A stretch of 5,703 bases of DNA from Aquirhabdus sp. (lineage in GTDB: Bacteria > Pseudomonadota > Gammaproteobacteria > Pseudomonadales > Moraxellaceae): positions 1 through 5,703 of the forward strand of contig JASLEL010000324.1 in assembly GCA_030151145.1 (NCBI GenBank). Reading direction: 5' to 3'. Positions 1 through 5,644 of this stretch are shown here, piece by piece. The notes below the pieces were generated by a model. It was not told the origin of the DNA. It did no database searches and was given only the letters and a program-made list of their open reading frames with translations. Each line of letters starts with the position of its first letter. The first letter of the stretch is position 1. The position numbers and the translations under genes were made by a program.

Positions 1-62
1 GAGATCAGGGGCGATTGATCTGACCGTGGGTAGTCCGATCCAGACGGCATCGCGCCGTTAGA

Positions 63-461
63 TCAGCCCTGCGGTGGTCGTGTCTCATATTGTGGTGCGG
101 CGCCGCCGATCTCATCCCATGGGGCTTTGGAGCCGACATAGATATGGCGGGCGACTTTGATATCAGGTCGGCCGTCGAGTAGGCCAGCGGGGATCCAGTA
201 GCTTGCATCCTGCTTTGCTGCACCGGGCACAGGCGAGCCGCAGTGGCGGCAGAATTCATTGCCATAGCCAGTAGGCAGCTCAAAGCGCGAAATCGCCTCC
301 TCACCTTTGATCCAGCGGAACTGAGCAGCGGGGATGATGAGCGCGGTATTGGCGGATGCACCCGTGACTTTGCGGCACAGCGAGCAGTGGCACTGGTAGA
401 CATCGGGGATCGGTTCATCGATCTCAAAGACGATCTGACCGCACAGGCAGGACCCTTGCAT
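63..461 (-). CDS. GFA/CENP-V-domain (DUF636) zinc-binding protein
   Basis: A 132-residue protein with the cysteine pattern of the glutathione-dependent formaldehyde-activating (GFA)/CENP-V family. C5-x-C7 lies in GSCLCGQI, C24-x-C26-x-x-C29 in QCHCSLCRKVTG, and C71-x-x-C74 in FCRHCGSP. These are the seven cysteines that bind two zinc ions in characterised members. The family is cytoplasmic; its founding member was reported to help form S-hydroxymethylglutathione, but most bacterial paralogues have no proven substrate, so I give no enzymatic function. The length is normal for a single-domain member. I chose the ATG at 461 because GGAG lies six bases upstream; in-frame ATGs at 482 and 497 would add 7 or 12 residues, are less well placed, and the family usually starts just before the CxC motif. 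It is divergent from the lipoprotein gene and has no visible partner on its own strand. Confidence 0.9.
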   Translation of the reverse strand: MQGSCLCGQIVFEIDEPIPDVYQCHCSLCRKVTGASANTALIIPAAQFRWIKGEEAISRFELPTGYGNEFCRHCGSPVPGAAKQDASYWIPAGLLDGRPDIKVARHIYVGSKAPWDEIGGAAPQYETRPPQG

Positions 462-467
462 TTTATT

Positions 468-471
468 CTCC
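468..471 (-). promoter_or_regulatory. Shine-Dalgarno deciding the GFA-family start
   Basis: On the minus strand GGAG is followed by the six-base spacer AATAAA and then ATG at 461. Two upstream in-frame ATGs (482 and 497) have no comparable site, so this supports the shorter 132-residue protein. Confidence 0.6.
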
Positions 472-531
472 AAATGGTTCATATGGCCGATCCACATTTT
501 CTAGCTTATGTGAGAGGTTAGTGAGCTTTGT

Positions 532-562
532 TTGACATTTGGTAACATTTCTGTGGTAAATA
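532..562 (+). promoter_or_regulatory. Candidate sigma-70 promoter of the lipoprotein gene
   Basis: A perfect TTGACA -35 hexamer lies at 532-537. No good -10 follows at ideal spacing: the best options are GGTAAA at 555-560 (17-base spacer, 3 of 6 matches) or the overlapping TAAATA at 557-562. The surrounding AT-rich tract lies in the 235-base divergent gap. Transcription from here would give a leader of about 130 bases before the lipoprotein ATG. The weak -10 keeps this tentative and could mean that an activator is needed. Confidence 0.35.
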
Positions 563-614
563 TTGCCGGCTGAGAGATGGATGCCTCACTTTTAGGCAAG
601 TTTGTTTCAACATG

Positions 615-648
615 GATGCAATGAGGATATGGCCATGGTCGTTGCATC
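615..648 (+). promoter_or_regulatory. Stem-loop in the lipoprotein gene leader
   Basis: GATGCAA (615-621) pairs with TTGCATC (642-648). The stem continues inward through a U-G wobble and two Watson-Crick pairs (623-640, 624-639), giving ten pairs around a 14-base loop. The inner strand of the stem and the loop contain GAGG (623-626), a potential ribosome site for the small ORF that starts at 635, so the stem could partly mask it. No U-tract follows, so it is not an intrinsic terminator. A weaker five-pair hairpin (TGCCT at 582-586, AGGCA at 594-598) lies just upstream. The pairing is seen in the sequence; the regulatory role is inference. Confidence 0.35.
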
Positions 649-700
649 GGTCATCAAGTGGTTACGAGAATATTTTTTAAAAAAGGCATACAAGCAATGA
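635..700 (+). CDS. Possible 21-aa upstream leader ORF coupled to lipoprotein gene
   Basis: An ATG at 635 opens a 21-codon frame with GAGG eight bases upstream; an in-frame ATG at 629 would give 23 codons but has poor spacing. The TGA stop at 698-700 overlaps the lipoprotein ATG at 697-699 in an ATGA arrangement, the usual geometry for translational coupling. The peptide starts MVVASVIKWLREYFL and ends in KKAYKQ. It is hydrophobic at the start and basic overall (five Lys/Arg, one Glu), resembling a short amphipathic or membrane-active helix. The lipoprotein gene's own weak AAGG site lies inside this ORF. Frames this short arise easily by chance, so only the combination of ribosome site and overlap supports it. 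I recognise no homologue. Confidence 0.22.
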   Translation: MVVASVIKWLREYFLKKAYKQ

Positions 701-1764
701 ATCAAAAACTGGGTGTGGTGATGTTGTCTTCTTTCATGCTGGCTGCGTGTGGTGGTGGGGGTGGGAGTAGTGCGACGCCTGCACCAGCCCCTGCGCCGAC
801 GCCTTCGCAGTCGTTTACGCCTCAGTCACCCAAGTCTGGTGATACCTATACTTTTAGCGAAACCGATTTGGTCAGTGATGGAACAACCCAGAACTCAACC
901 TATGTACAGCAAGTTGCCCTGATCAGCAGTACTGGCAATTTCTTTCTGAATGTCTTTGATACCACATCGGGAAATCAACTGGGCTCAGAGCTGTATGGCA
1001 AAGATCTGTCGCTGATCTCCAGAGGCCTATGTATCTATACGCCGCCGCGCAATGATATGCCATATCCATGGTTTGTGGGCGGCACCTCGTCACAGACCTC
1101 GACATACACCTGTCCCTCCAGCAGCACGCCAGTGACGCTCAAGGTCAATACCCAGATTCTGTCGTATGAGTCGATCACGGTACCCGCAGGAACTTTTAAT
1201 ACCGTAAAGAGCCAGAAAACGACGACCGGCACGGTGACCGTGAGTGGTACTACAGGGACTGAAACAGAGACCGATACCTGCTGGACGGATGTGATTTCGG
1301 GTCAGAATGTCAAATGTACTGGCACGCTCAGCTATAGTCCGGCACAGACAGGAAGCTATCTCACGGGCTATAGCACACAGTTGACCGGCATCAGTAATCT
1401 GTCGAATGCGCCGCTTTTGATCACGGCCAATGATGGTACGGGTTCGCCGATTCCATTTGTGTATTATACAAATCATGAAAATGGGGCGATGAGCGCGTCA
1501 GCCAGTACAGCGACGACATTTACGCTGAATGCTAATGCGTCCGTGATATGGAATATTAATGGTGGCGGTAGTGTGATGTCGAATTTTACAGGCACAAATA
1601 CATTGAATGTGAATGGTATACCCATCACGGTATTCGCAAATCAGAACAGTCTGCAAGTCAAAACGACTGCTGGAACACTAACAGCCCCAACCACGGTGAC
1701 GTTGACAGCAATCTTGAGGTCGGATACCACCAAGATGGTGACATTTAACCTCGCTTTGCAATGA
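697..1764 (+). CDS. Predicted outer-membrane lipoprotein, unrecognised family
   Basis: A 355-residue protein with a type II signal peptide: MNQK, a hydrophobic core and lipobox LAAC with the acylated cysteine at C18. Residue 19 is Gly, not Asp, so Lol sorting to the outer membrane is expected. Five glycines and an Ala/Pro linker (about 26-36) act as a tether. The mature part is Ser/Thr-rich and beta-strand-like. TVPAGTF at 161-167 followed by a CW motif at 195-196 resembles a 'vPAGtF ... W' pattern recalled from periplasmic beta-rich lipoproteins. C112, C139, C195 and C207 could form two disulfides. The last ~100 residues look like an Ig-type beta domain. I could not assign a family. Start: ATG 697 with AAGG ten bases upstream; an in-frame GTG at 658 has no ribosome site. 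The 3' third is visibly more AT-rich than uvrA, perhaps from relaxed selection or transfer. Confidence 0.8.
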   Translation: MNQKLGVVMLSSFMLAACGGGGGSSATPAPAPAPTPSQSFTPQSPKSGDTYTFSETDLVSDGTTQNSTYVQQVALISSTGNFFLNVFDTTSGNQLGSELYGKDLSLISRGLCIYTPPRNDMPYPWFVGGTSSQTSTYTCPSSSTPVTLKVNTQILSYESITVPAGTFNTVKSQKTTTGTVTVSGTTGTETETDTCWTDVISGQNVKCTGTLSYSPAQTGSYLTGYSTQLTGISNLSNAPLLITANDGTGSPIPFVYYTNHENGAMSASASTATTFTLNANASVIWNINGGGSVMSNFTGTNTLNVNGIPITVFANQNSLQVKTTAGTLTAPTTVTLTAILRSDTTKMVTFNLALQ

Positions 1765-1792
1765 TTTCGATCAAGATCTTATTGTTGATATA

Positions 1793-1827
1793 AAGATAAA
1801 GCCCGCATGTATTGCGGGCTTTATCTT
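1793..1827. terminator. Bidirectional intrinsic terminator
   Basis: GATAAAGCCCGCA (1795-1807) and TGCGGGCTTTATC (1813-1825) pair perfectly around a five-base loop. Two flanking A-T pairs extend the stem to 15. The GC-rich core is bordered by an A-rich arm on the left and a T-rich arm on the right, so the RNA from either strand ends its stem in a U-rich run. It sits between two convergent genes, 28 bases after the lipoprotein stop and 24 bases after the MgtC-family stop on the other strand, where a shared terminator is expected. Confidence 0.88.
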
Positions 1828-1851
1828 GTTGAAAGCACGGCTTGGCAGTCG

Positions 1852-2574
1852 TCATTCCGTGGTGCTGAGATTCCAGAAGGCCTGCTTGACGTACGGTCGG
1901 TTGGTCAGTCGATTGGTGATCTGATCCAGCGCGTCGGACTCAGCCGAGGTGGCGAGCAGTGTGGCTGTGATCTGCACATCATCGTCGTTGAAGGACTCGA
2001 CGTTTAAGTGCGCCAGCGGATACTGGGCATGATCGAGCAGATGCTCCAGTGTCTCCATGGCATGACGCTGTTCGTCATTGCCGACGATGACATGAAGCTG
2101 ATAGGTGACTTCGCTGGTCTCTTCATTGATCGGGATACGGTTGATTGAGTTGACCACTGGTCGCATCAGAGTATTCGCCGCCAGCACAAACAGCGCAGCC
2201 AGCACGGCATTAAATACGAGGTCGGCACCCGCACAGGCACCGACCGCAGCCGAGCCCCACAGCGTCGCGGCGGTGTTGAGGCCGCGCACGTTGAGCCCTT
2301 CTTTCATGATCGTGCCAGCGCCCAAGAAACCGACACCCGACACCACATAGGCCGTGACCTGCGCGGCACCGGGGTTGCCGGTCAGGTGCTGCCCCAGATC
2401 GACGAAGGAGGCCGCCGCGACTGCGACCAGCGTATTGGTGCGCAGACCTGCCGTGCGCTGGCGATACTGCCGCTCATAACCGATCAGTGCGCCGAGCACA
2501 AAGGCCAGTGCCAGACTGACCAAGGAGTTGACCCCATCTTCGAGATTAAAATTCTGCCAGGCTTGGATTTGCAT
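1852..2574 (-). CDS. MgtC/SapB-family inner-membrane protein
   Basis: A 240-residue protein close in length to Salmonella MgtC (about 231). The N-terminal half carries the family signatures: GALIGYERQYRQRTAGLRTN at 28-47, then SGVGFLGAGTIMKEG at 79-93, then VRGLNTAATLWGSAAVG at 96-112. Roughly four or five hydrophobic segments lie between residues 17 and 137. Residues from about 150 to 238 form a soluble C-terminal part resembling the ACT-like domain of MgtC. MgtC proteins are linked to survival in low magnesium and in macrophages and act partly by inhibiting F-type ATP synthase; paralogues (YhiD, SapB) are less understood, so the role here is not fixed. The Asn of LNTAAT is kept (N100), but Gly107 replaces the Cys recalled in Salmonella TLWC. 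The start has AAGGAG five bases upstream. It lies 67 bases behind uvrA with no terminator between, so the two are probably cotranscribed. Confidence 0.9.
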   Translation of the reverse strand: MQIQAWQNFNLEDGVNSLVSLALAFVLGALIGYERQYRQRTAGLRTNTLVAVAAASFVDLGQHLTGNPGAAQVTAYVVSGVGFLGAGTIMKEGLNVRGLNTAATLWGSAAVGACAGADLVFNAVLAALFVLAANTLMRPVVNSINRIPINEETSEVTYQLHVIVGNDEQRHAMETLEHLLDHAQYPLAHLNVESFNDDDVQITATLLATSAESDALDQITNRLTNRPYVKQAFWNLSTTE

Positions 2575-2593
2575 GGGGTCTCCTTGATGTGGG

Positions 2594-2625
2594 TCGTGTT
2601 AGCTGTGGTTCGTGTTGGCTGTGTT
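2594..2625. repeat. Imperfect 16-bp tandem duplication between uvrA and MgtC-family gene
   Basis: TCGTGTTAGCTGTGGT (2594-2609) is followed directly by TCGTGTTGGCTGTGTT (2610-2625), with 14 of 16 bases identical. It fills much of the 67-base gap between the uvrA stop and the ribosome site of the next gene. It has no strong self-pairing or U-tract, so it is not a terminator. It most likely records a small slippage duplication. Confidence 0.6.
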
Positions 2626-2641
2626 CCGCGTTGATTATGCC

Positions 2642-5476
2642 TTATTTTTGTTTCAGCAAAGGTTTCAGGAACTGTCCGGTAAAGGACGCCTTGACCTTGA
2701 CCACCGCTTCGGGTGTGCCTTCGGCGATGATCTGACCGCCACCTGCGCCGCCTTCGGGACCCAAGTCCACCAGCCAGTCGGCGGTCTTGATCACATCGAG
2801 ATTGTGCTCGATCACGACGATGGTATTACCCTTGTCGCGCAGGTGGTGGAGGATCTCCAGCAGCTTGGCGATATCGTGGAAATGCAGACCCGTGGTCGGC
2901 TCATCGAGGATATACAGCGTCTGACCGGTGTCACGCTTGGCGAGTTCACGCGCGAGCTTGACGCGTTGCGCTTCACCGCCCGAGAGGGTGGTCGCCGCCT
3001 GACCCAGATGGATGTAGCCCAGACCCACCTGCATCAGGGTCTCGAGTTTGCGATGGATGGTCGGGATGGCGTTAAAGAAGTCCAGTGCGTCTTCGACCGT
3101 CATATCGAGGATATCGCTGATGTTGCGGCCTTTGTAGCTGACTTCCAGCGTTTCGCGGTTGTAGCGTTTGCCATGGCAGACATCGCAGGGTACATACATG
3201 TCGGGCAGGAAGTGCATGGCGACTTTGAGTACACCATCGCCCTCACAGGCTTCACAGCGACCGCCTTTGACGTTAAAGGAGAAGCGCCCCGGCTGATAGC
3301 CGCGTGCCTTGGCTTCGGGGGTCTGTGCCATGAGTTCGCGGATCGGGGTAAACAGGCCGGTATAGGTGGCGGGGTTACTGCGCGGCGTGCGACCGATCGG
3401 ACTCTGGTCGATATCGACGACTTTATCCAGATGCTGCAAGCCGTCCAGTGTCTCGAACTTCTCGGCGGTGAGCGTGGTCGCGCCATTGAGCTGGGTGGAT
3501 GCCAGCGGCAGCAGCGTGCGGTTGATCAGGGTTGATTTACCGGAGCCCGAGACGCCCGTGACACAGGTAAAGAGACCGATAGGAAGCTTCAGTGTGACAT
3601 TCTGCAGGTTATGCCCGGATGCACCGCTGAGCGTGATCATCTTGTCTGGATCGGGCGTATGGCGTTCTTTAGGCACAATAATTTTTTTCTTGCCCGACAG
3701 ATATTGCCCGGTCAGCGAGTCGGTGTGTGCGACGATGTCAGCGACTGACCCTTCGGCGATGATCTCGCCGCCATGGATACCGGCACCGGGACCGATGTCG
3801 ATCACATGGTCGGCGGCGCGGATGGCGTCTTCGTCGTGTTCGACCACCAGCACGGTATTGCCCAGATCGCGCAGACGAATCAGGGTCGAGAGCAGGCGGT
3901 CGTTGTCGCGCTGATGCAGGCCGATGGAGGGTTCATCCAGCACATACATCACGCCCATCAGGCCCGCGCCGATTTGGGAGGCGAGGCGGATACGCTGCGC
4001 TTCACCGCCTGACAGGGTGTCGGCGGAGCGGGAAAGGCTTAAGTAATTGAGGCCCACGCTGACCAGAAACTGCAGGCGCTCGCGGATCTCTTTAAAGATC
4101 TTGTCGGCGATTTCGCCTTTGGCACCGGACAGCTCCAAGCCCTGATAGTAGCTCTCGGCGGCACCGATGGATTTGACCACGATCTCGGGCAGGGTGACCT
4201 CGGCGACTTTGACGTGGCGCGCGATCTCGTTCAGCCGTGAGCCGTGACAGGCGTCGCAGGCGGCGTTCGACAGGTACTGGGCCAGCTCGTCGCGCACGAG
4301 ATTGCTTTCGGTCTCGCGGTAGCGCCGCTCAAGGTAGGGCAATACCCCTTCAAAGACCATGGTGCGCTTCTGATCGCGACCGCGCTCGTCGGTGTAGTGA
4401 AAGTCGATCTTGTCGCGGCCTGAGCCATTCAGCAGGATGGTCTGCTGAGCGGTGCCCAGTGCCTGCCATGGCGTATCCAGATCGATGGCATAGTGACGGG
4501 CGACGGTCGCCAGCATGTTGAAATAGTACGGGCGTTGCTTATCCCAGCCGCGGATCGCGCCTTGGTTGAGGGACAGCTCGCCATTGCTGATGAGCTTCTC
4601 CGCTGAGAAGTGGCTGCGCTGGCCCAGACCGTCACAGACGGGACAGGCACCGGCGGGGTTGTTAAAGGAGAATAAGCGCGGCTCAAGGTCGCCTACGGCG
4701 CGATCACAGACCGGGCAGGAGTGACGCGCAGAGAAGGTTTGATCCGGCTGGCTCTCGTCCATCCACGAGAGCAGGGCAAGGCCGTCGCCGAGACGCAAGG
4801 TGGTCTCAAAGGATTCGGCGAGGCGGTTGCCCAGATCGTCGCGGACTTTAAAGCGGTCGATGACGACTTCGATGGTGTGTTTTTTCTTCTTGTCCAGATC
4901 GTGCACATCGTCGAGATCGACCAGCACGCCATCGACGCGGGCGCGCACGAAGCCTTGGGCGCGCAGTTGTTCAAACAGCAGCGCATGCTCGCCTTTACGG
5001 TCGCGGACCACGGGTGCCATGAGCATCAGCGCCGTGCCTTCGGGGAGGGCTTTGACGGTATCGACCATCTGGCTCACGGTCTGCGCGACCATCGGCAGAT
5101 CATGCTCGGGGCAGTAGGGCGTGCCGACACGGGCGTAGAGCAGGCGCAGATAGTCGTAGATCTCGGTGATGGTGCCGACGGTGGAGCGCGGGTTGTGACT
5201 GGTGGATTTCTGCTCGATGGCGATGGCTGGAGACAGGCCTTCGATGCTGTCCACTTCAGGCTTGTCCATCTGCGAGAGGAACTGGCGTGCATAGGCGGAG
5301 AGGCTCTCGACATAGCGGCGCTGGCCTTCGGCATAGAGTGTATCGAAGGCGAGAGACGATTTGCCGGAACCCGACAGGCCGGTAATGACGACGAATTTGT
5401 CACGCGGAATGTCCAGCGAGACATTTTTCAGATTATGCGTGCGTGCGCCGCGAATACGGATAAAGCTTTGGCTCAT
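2642..5476 (-). CDS. uvrA: UvrABC excinuclease subunit A
   Basis: A full-length 944-residue UvrA (E. coli 940), the dimeric ATPase that finds bulky DNA lesions and loads UvrB in cytoplasmic nucleotide excision repair. Walker A motifs are GLSGSGKSS at 33-41 and GVSGSGKS at 641-648. ABC signatures LSGGEAQR lie at 488-495 and 831-838, each followed by a Walker B ending in LDEP. Zinc modules are intact: C254/C257/C278/C281 in the first half and C741/C744/C764/C767 in the second, the latter beside the DNA-contacting GGRCEAC region. The UvrB-binding segment (about 130-245) keeps KKHTIEVVIDRFKVR. Start: ATG 5476, with an in-frame TGA five codons upstream (5489-5491); the next residues match the family N-terminus. 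The ribosome site is poor (only GAG, 11 bases upstream). No frameshift is seen. No CTGT-N8-ACAG LexA box is visible upstream. Long plus-strand frames opposite it are shadows. Confidence 0.98.
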   Translation of the reverse strand: MSQSFIRIRGARTHNLKNVSLDIPRDKFVVITGLSGSGKSSLAFDTLYAEGQRRYVESLSAYARQFLSQMDKPEVDSIEGLSPAIAIEQKSTSHNPRSTVGTITEIYDYLRLLYARVGTPYCPEHDLPMVAQTVSQMVDTVKALPEGTALMLMAPVVRDRKGEHALLFEQLRAQGFVRARVDGVLVDLDDVHDLDKKKKHTIEVVIDRFKVRDDLGNRLAESFETTLRLGDGLALLSWMDESQPDQTFSARHSCPVCDRAVGDLEPRLFSFNNPAGACPVCDGLGQRSHFSAEKLISNGELSLNQGAIRGWDKQRPYYFNMLATVARHYAIDLDTPWQALGTAQQTILLNGSGRDKIDFHYTDERGRDQKRTMVFEGVLPYLERRYRETESNLVRDELAQYLSNAACDACHGSRLNEIARHVKVAEVTLPEIVVKSIGAAESYYQGLELSGAKGEIADKIFKEIRERLQFLVSVGLNYLSLSRSADTLSGGEAQRIRLASQIGAGLMGVMYVLDEPSIGLHQRDNDRLLSTLIRLRDLGNTVLVVEHDEDAIRAADHVIDIGPGAGIHGGEIIAEGSVADIVAHTDSLTGQYLSGKKKIIVPKERHTPDPDKMITLSGASGHNLQNVTLKLPIGLFTCVTGVSGSGKSTLINRTLLPLASTQLNGATTLTAEKFETLDGLQHLDKVVDIDQSPIGRTPRSNPATYTGLFTPIRELMAQTPEAKARGYQPGRFSFNVKGGRCEACEGDGVLKVAMHFLPDMYVPCDVCHGKRYNRETLEVSYKGRNISDILDMTVEDALDFFNAIPTIHRKLETLMQVGLGYIHLGQAATTLSGGEAQRVKLARELAKRDTGQTLYILDEPTTGLHFHDIAKLLEILHHLRDKGNTIVVIEHNLDVIKTADWLVDLGPEGGAGGGQIIAEGTPEAVVKVKASFTGQFLKPLLKQK

Positions 5477-5536
5477 GATGGTGTGGACTCATGCTGGGTG
5501 TCGCGCTGCGTGGATGCAGGGCCATGTGACGAGGTG

Positions 5537-5568
5537 CTGCTGTCGTCAGCAGGCGCGCATCGCGCCTG
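5537..5568 (-). promoter_or_regulatory. Two overlapping, mutually exclusive hairpins in the uvrA leader
   Basis: Hairpin 1 pairs CTGCTG (5537-5542) with CAGCAG (5547-5552) over a four-base loop. Hairpin 2 pairs CAGGCGCG (5550-5557) with CGCGCCTG (5561-5568) over a three-base loop. They share 5550-5552, so both cannot form fully at once. In uvrA mRNA they would lie about 60-92 bases before the start codon. Neither is followed by a U-tract, so a simple terminator is unlikely. Hairpin 2 is strongly GC-rich and should be stable. The pairing is visible; a switching role is inference. Confidence 0.4.
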
Positions 5569-5570
5569 TC

Positions 5571-5614
5571 GGTGTATAGAAAAAGTGATACACCATCGTA
5601 CAGAAAAAATGTAC
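5571..5614. promoter_or_regulatory. Two adjacent A-tract-centred dyads upstream of uvrA
   Basis: GGTGTAT (5571-5577) and ATACACC (5588-5594) form a perfect seven-base inverted repeat over a ten-base A-rich spacer. Three bases further, GTACA (5598-5602) and TGTAC (5610-5614) form a five-base repeat over GAAAAAA. Both have the shape of dimeric-repressor operators with A-tract centres. They overlap the candidate uvrA core promoter. They do not match the LexA CTGT-N8-ACAG consensus. I do not recognise a cognate regulator. Confidence 0.35.
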
Positions 5615-5623
5615 TTTGATAAA
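5595..5623 (-). promoter_or_regulatory. Candidate uvrA promoter
   Basis: On the minus strand TTATCA (5623-5618) and TACGAT (5600-5595) are 16 bases apart, each matching four of six consensus bases. The transcript would start near 5588 and have a leader of about 110 bases containing the overlapping hairpins. An alternative -10, TATACA (5578-5573), has only a poor -35, TGTACG, 18 bases upstream. Assignment between the two is uncertain. Confidence 0.25.
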
Positions 5624-5644
5624 TAGAAAAATCGTCCATATTGT
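5616..5644 (+). promoter_or_regulatory. Candidate divergent promoter reading off the right edge
   Basis: TTGATA (5616-5621, 5 of 6) and TATTGT (5639-5644, 4 of 6) are separated by exactly 17 bases on the plus strand. No convincing start codon with a ribosome site follows before the window ends at 5703, so any gene it serves lies outside. In many gammaproteobacteria uvrA is divergent from ssb or a transporter gene, which would fit, but nothing here identifies the neighbour. The site overlaps the proposed uvrA -35, so the two promoters would share regulation. Confidence 0.35.

Noticed and set aside
2..21. Dyad AGATCA ... TGATCT at the left edge
   Set aside because: Six-base arms in a GATC-rich area are likely by chance, and there is no gene start or end nearby to give it a role.
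43..59. Small hairpin (ACGGC/GCCGT) just after the GFA-family stop codon
   Set aside because: Only five strong pairs plus a wobble and no U-tract on the minus strand, so it is too weak to call a terminator.
5..427. 140-codon minus-strand ORF overlapping the GFA-family gene
   Set aside because: Same strand but a different frame from the seven-cysteine GFA protein; low-complexity Ser/Ala/Arg composition typical of an out-of-frame reading.
555..566. Possible sigma-54 -24/-12 element upstream of the lipoprotein gene
   Set aside because: The GG and GC doublets are separated by eight bases instead of the required ten.
658..696. GTG at 658 as lipoprotein start, adding 13 residues
   Set aside because: No ribosome site precedes it, and ATG 697 gives a normal-length type II signal peptide with the lipobox cysteine at 18.
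1090..1476. 128-codon minus-strand ORF inside the lipoprotein gene
   Set aside because: Antisense to a frame with a clear lipobox signal peptide; no recognisable motif and no ribosome site that stands out.
2612..3535. 307-codon plus-strand ORF opposite the 3' end of uvrA
   Set aside because: It is fully explained as a shadow of the strongly conserved uvrA reading frame; no plausible domain or ribosome site.
4721..5626. 301-codon plus-strand ORF opposite uvrA and its leader
   Set aside because: It lies antisense to conserved uvrA codons, has no family features, and is the kind of long shadow frame that GC-biased third positions create.
5433..5639. 68-codon minus-strand ORF in the uvrA leader
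   Set aside because: It overlaps the uvrA start out of frame, has odd Arg/His/Pro-rich composition at its end, and no good ribosome site.
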